Shown: piece by piece, positions 62,689 to 64,000 of the stretch
Layout of the letters: the number at the start of each line of letters is the position of its first letter
How positions within the stretch are numbered: the first letter of the stretch is position 1
NCBI GenBank assembly: GCA_046299555.1
Contig: JBKBHS010000003.1
Span: 1-64,000 of the forward strand
Source of the DNA: CALKJP01 sp046299555
GTDB lineage: Bacteria > Bacteroidota > Bacteroidia > JACCXN01
Direction: 5' to 3'
Length of the DNA stretch: 64,000 nt
Program-made: the position numbers and the translations under genes
Notes under the pieces: model-generated
Databases searched by the model: none
Seen by the model: the letters and a program-made list of their open reading frames with translations, nothing else
What the model was told of the DNA's origin: nothing

Positions 62689-63435
62689 TCAAATCAACTC
62701 TTTATTTTTCAACTTCCCACTTTCTAAAACTTTATGAAAATGTTTGAGTGTACGAGCATGATTTAAAATTTCGAGATGATGATAATGATGACAATCAGAA
62801 CCTACAAAGTCAATTAAATTTTCATCAATCAGGCGTTCGGCTATTTTTTTTGTTTCAGGAGAATAATGGCCTGTAAGCGAAATAGTATTTAATTGCAGTA
62901 ATACGCCTTTCTCTTTCAACTCATAATAGGTTTCAAAATTGCGATACCAAAAACTGTAACGCTCCGGATGTGCTAAAATGGGAATATAGCCATTCATCTG
63001 CATATCAAATATGGCTTTGTATAAATTATCCGGAGCAGCTACAAAAGGCAATTCAAACAACACATATTTACCTCCTAGTGTAAGCAATTCTTTTCGCTCT
63101 ATTTTTTTCTCCAGTTCATAATCTAAATAATACTCTGCAGCAGCGTCTATACTTATTGGAATATTTTGCTTTGCCAATTCATTCCTAACTTTATCTAATC
63201 CGCTTAAAATAATCTCAGGAGTGTTGCGATAAAAATCGCTCATTACATGTGGAGTGGTAATTACTTTTTTATAACCTAATTCAGCAAAGCGTTGTATGAG
63301 GCGTATACTATCTTCAATCGTTTTTGCGCCATCATCAATTCCGGGAATTAAATGCGAATGAATATCCACTCCTATCTGAGATAAATCAGCAGGAGCTAAT
63401 ATTTCTTTCTTTTTAAAAAAACTGAATATTCCCAT
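62689..63435 (-). CDS. PHP-family protein-tyrosine phosphatase (CpsB/YwqE type)
   Basis: The protein has 248 residues. Metal-binding motifs of the PHP fold are in order: VDIHSHLIPGIDDGA, VITTPHVM, AEYYLDYEL, PILAHPERY and FVGSDCHHYHH. The family dephosphorylates tyrosine kinases that control capsule and exopolysaccharide export. A short basic N-terminus (GIFSFFKKKE) precedes the domain. No kinase gene is in the window. The agmatinase-family gene lies 13 bases upstream on the same strand. Confidence 0.93.
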   Translation of the reverse strand: MGIFSFFKKKEILAPADLSQIGVDIHSHLIPGIDDGAKTIEDSIRLIQRFAELGYKKVITTPHVMSDFYRNTPEIILSGLDKVRNELAKQNIPISIDAAAEYYLDYELEKKIERKELLTLGGKYVLFELPFVAAPDNLYKAIFDMQMNGYIPILAHPERYSFWYRNFETYYELKEKGVLLQLNTISLTGHYSPETKKIAERLIDENLIDFVGSDCHHYHHLEILNHARTLKHFHKVLESGKLKNKELI

Positions 63436-63448
63436 TTAATATAAAATA

Positions 63449-64000
63449 CTATTTATGTTTCAGGTTATTTAAATGATAATACACTATCATATTAAACAAG
63501 GTGCGAGCACCAACATTTCCATCCCATTCATCATTACCGGGAGCAACTTCTACCAAGTCCATTCCAATAATTTTTTTCCCTGAAGTGCTTAGTTTTTTAA
63601 ACAGGTACATAATTTCAGAAAACTCAAATCCACCCGGAACCGGTGTACCGGTATTAGGACAATATTTTGGGTCAAAACCATCAATATCAAAAGTTATGTA
63701 AACTTCATCACCTAAAGCAGCTATCACCTCATCGCATATTTTACTCCAAGTTTTACCTTCGTGCATTTGTTCTTTAATCTGCCAGTCGAAAAAGGTTTTT
63801 ATTTTAGGATGATTTTGTGTCAACTCCACTTCTTCTTCACAAATATCACGAATACCCAGCTGTACTAATTTTTCTACTTTATCTAATTGAATAGCATTAT
63901 AGCATATTGAAGCATGTGAGTGCTCAAATCCTTCGTAGGCTTTTCGTAAATCTGCATGCGCATCTATTTGCAAAACAGAAAACGGTTTTTCTCTCAACTC
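63449..64000 (-). CDS. Agmatinase/arginase-family ureohydrolase (partial, 5' end outside)
   Basis: The 183 residues up to the window edge are in one open frame (ELREKPFSVLQIDAHADLR). The two manganese motifs are complete: DAHADLR and TFDIDGFDP, and GTPVPGGFEF and MDLVEVAPGNDEWDGNVGARTLF complete the C-terminal half of the family. It hydrolyses agmatine or a related guanidino compound to urea. The true start is beyond the window; a TTG at 63997 would cut the fold. It probably shares a transcript with the phosphatase gene downstream. Confidence 0.88.
   Translation of the reverse strand, partial: ELREKPFSVLQIDAHADLRKAYEGFEHSHASICYNAIQLDKVEKLVQLGIRDICEEEVELTQNHPKIKTFFDWQIKEQMHEGKTWSKICDEVIAALGDEVYITFDIDGFDPKYCPNTGTPVPGGFEFSEIMYLFKKLSTSGKKIIGMDLVEVAPGNDEWDGNVGARTLFNMIVYYHLNNLKHK

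Overview
The window is AT-rich DNA from a free-living member of the Bacteroidota, probably in the Chitinophagales/Sphingobacteriales area. The evidence is two secreted proteins with C-terminal type IX secretion (Por) sorting domains, Bacteroidota-type -7 promoter elements (TAnnTTTG) ahead of several genes, DUF4294 and DUF4221-like proteins, PorT-like barrels, futalosine-pathway menaquinone genes, and very short intergenic distances. I saw no rRNA, tRNA, CRISPR array or transposase.

Layout. Positions 1-120 hold the end of an outer-membrane barrel gene. Positions 121-5332 are an accessory island. A three-gene operon in it encodes a PD-(D/E)xK nuclease fusion, a SAM methyltransferase-like protein and an AlkB-type 2OG-Fe(II) oxygenase, bracketed by large hairpins, one of them attC-like. 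Positions 5333-19686 are mostly core metabolism and envelope: 3-hydroxyacyl-CoA dehydrogenase, AccC, SucC, LolD, TsaD, TamB, a GT9 heptosyltransferase-like enzyme and the CCA enzyme. Positions 19689-25260 hold a four-gene locus that looks like a Bacteroidota chaperone-usher-type surface-fibre system: chaperone, two homologous subunits and a large outer-membrane usher-like protein, with a terminator between the two subunit genes.

Positions 25354-29335 carry a beta-helix lipoprotein and lysine-pathway genes (aspartokinase, DAP decarboxylase). Positions 29393-29572 carry two REP-like palindromes. Positions 29605-35394 are an operon for a fibre-like surface protein, two paralogous barrels and a T9SS cargo protein. 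Ahead of it lies a heptanucleotide repeat placed so that a change in copy number would switch the reading frame. Positions 35655-44326 hold guaB, three consecutive SurA/parvulin-like genes, a MoxR ATPase and a second T9SS cargo. Positions 44364-50059 hold a fructosamine-kinase-like gene, then an accessory cluster: ABC ATPase and permease, two beta-propeller-like lipoproteins, a CxxC exported protein and a small lipoprotein gene broken by one in-frame TAG.

Positions 50219-59610 return to core functions: a membrane pyrophosphatase fused to a YceI domain, PDH E1-beta, HldD, MqnD, MqnB, a PTPS/QueD-type enzyme, FolE, FabD and a barrel. Positions 59752-62688 are a second accessory module: a PD-(D/E)xK-like protein, a TerB-like protein and a membrane protein, divergent from an HTH-like/TPR-like protein with paired repeats between them. 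The window ends with a CpsB/YwqE-type phosphatase and a partial agmatinase-family gene.

The best candidates for an undescribed system are the nuclease/methyltransferase/AlkB cassette, the usher-like fibre locus, the repeat-controlled surface operon and the TerB/nuclease module. All functional assignments come from reading motifs by eye; no database search was run.
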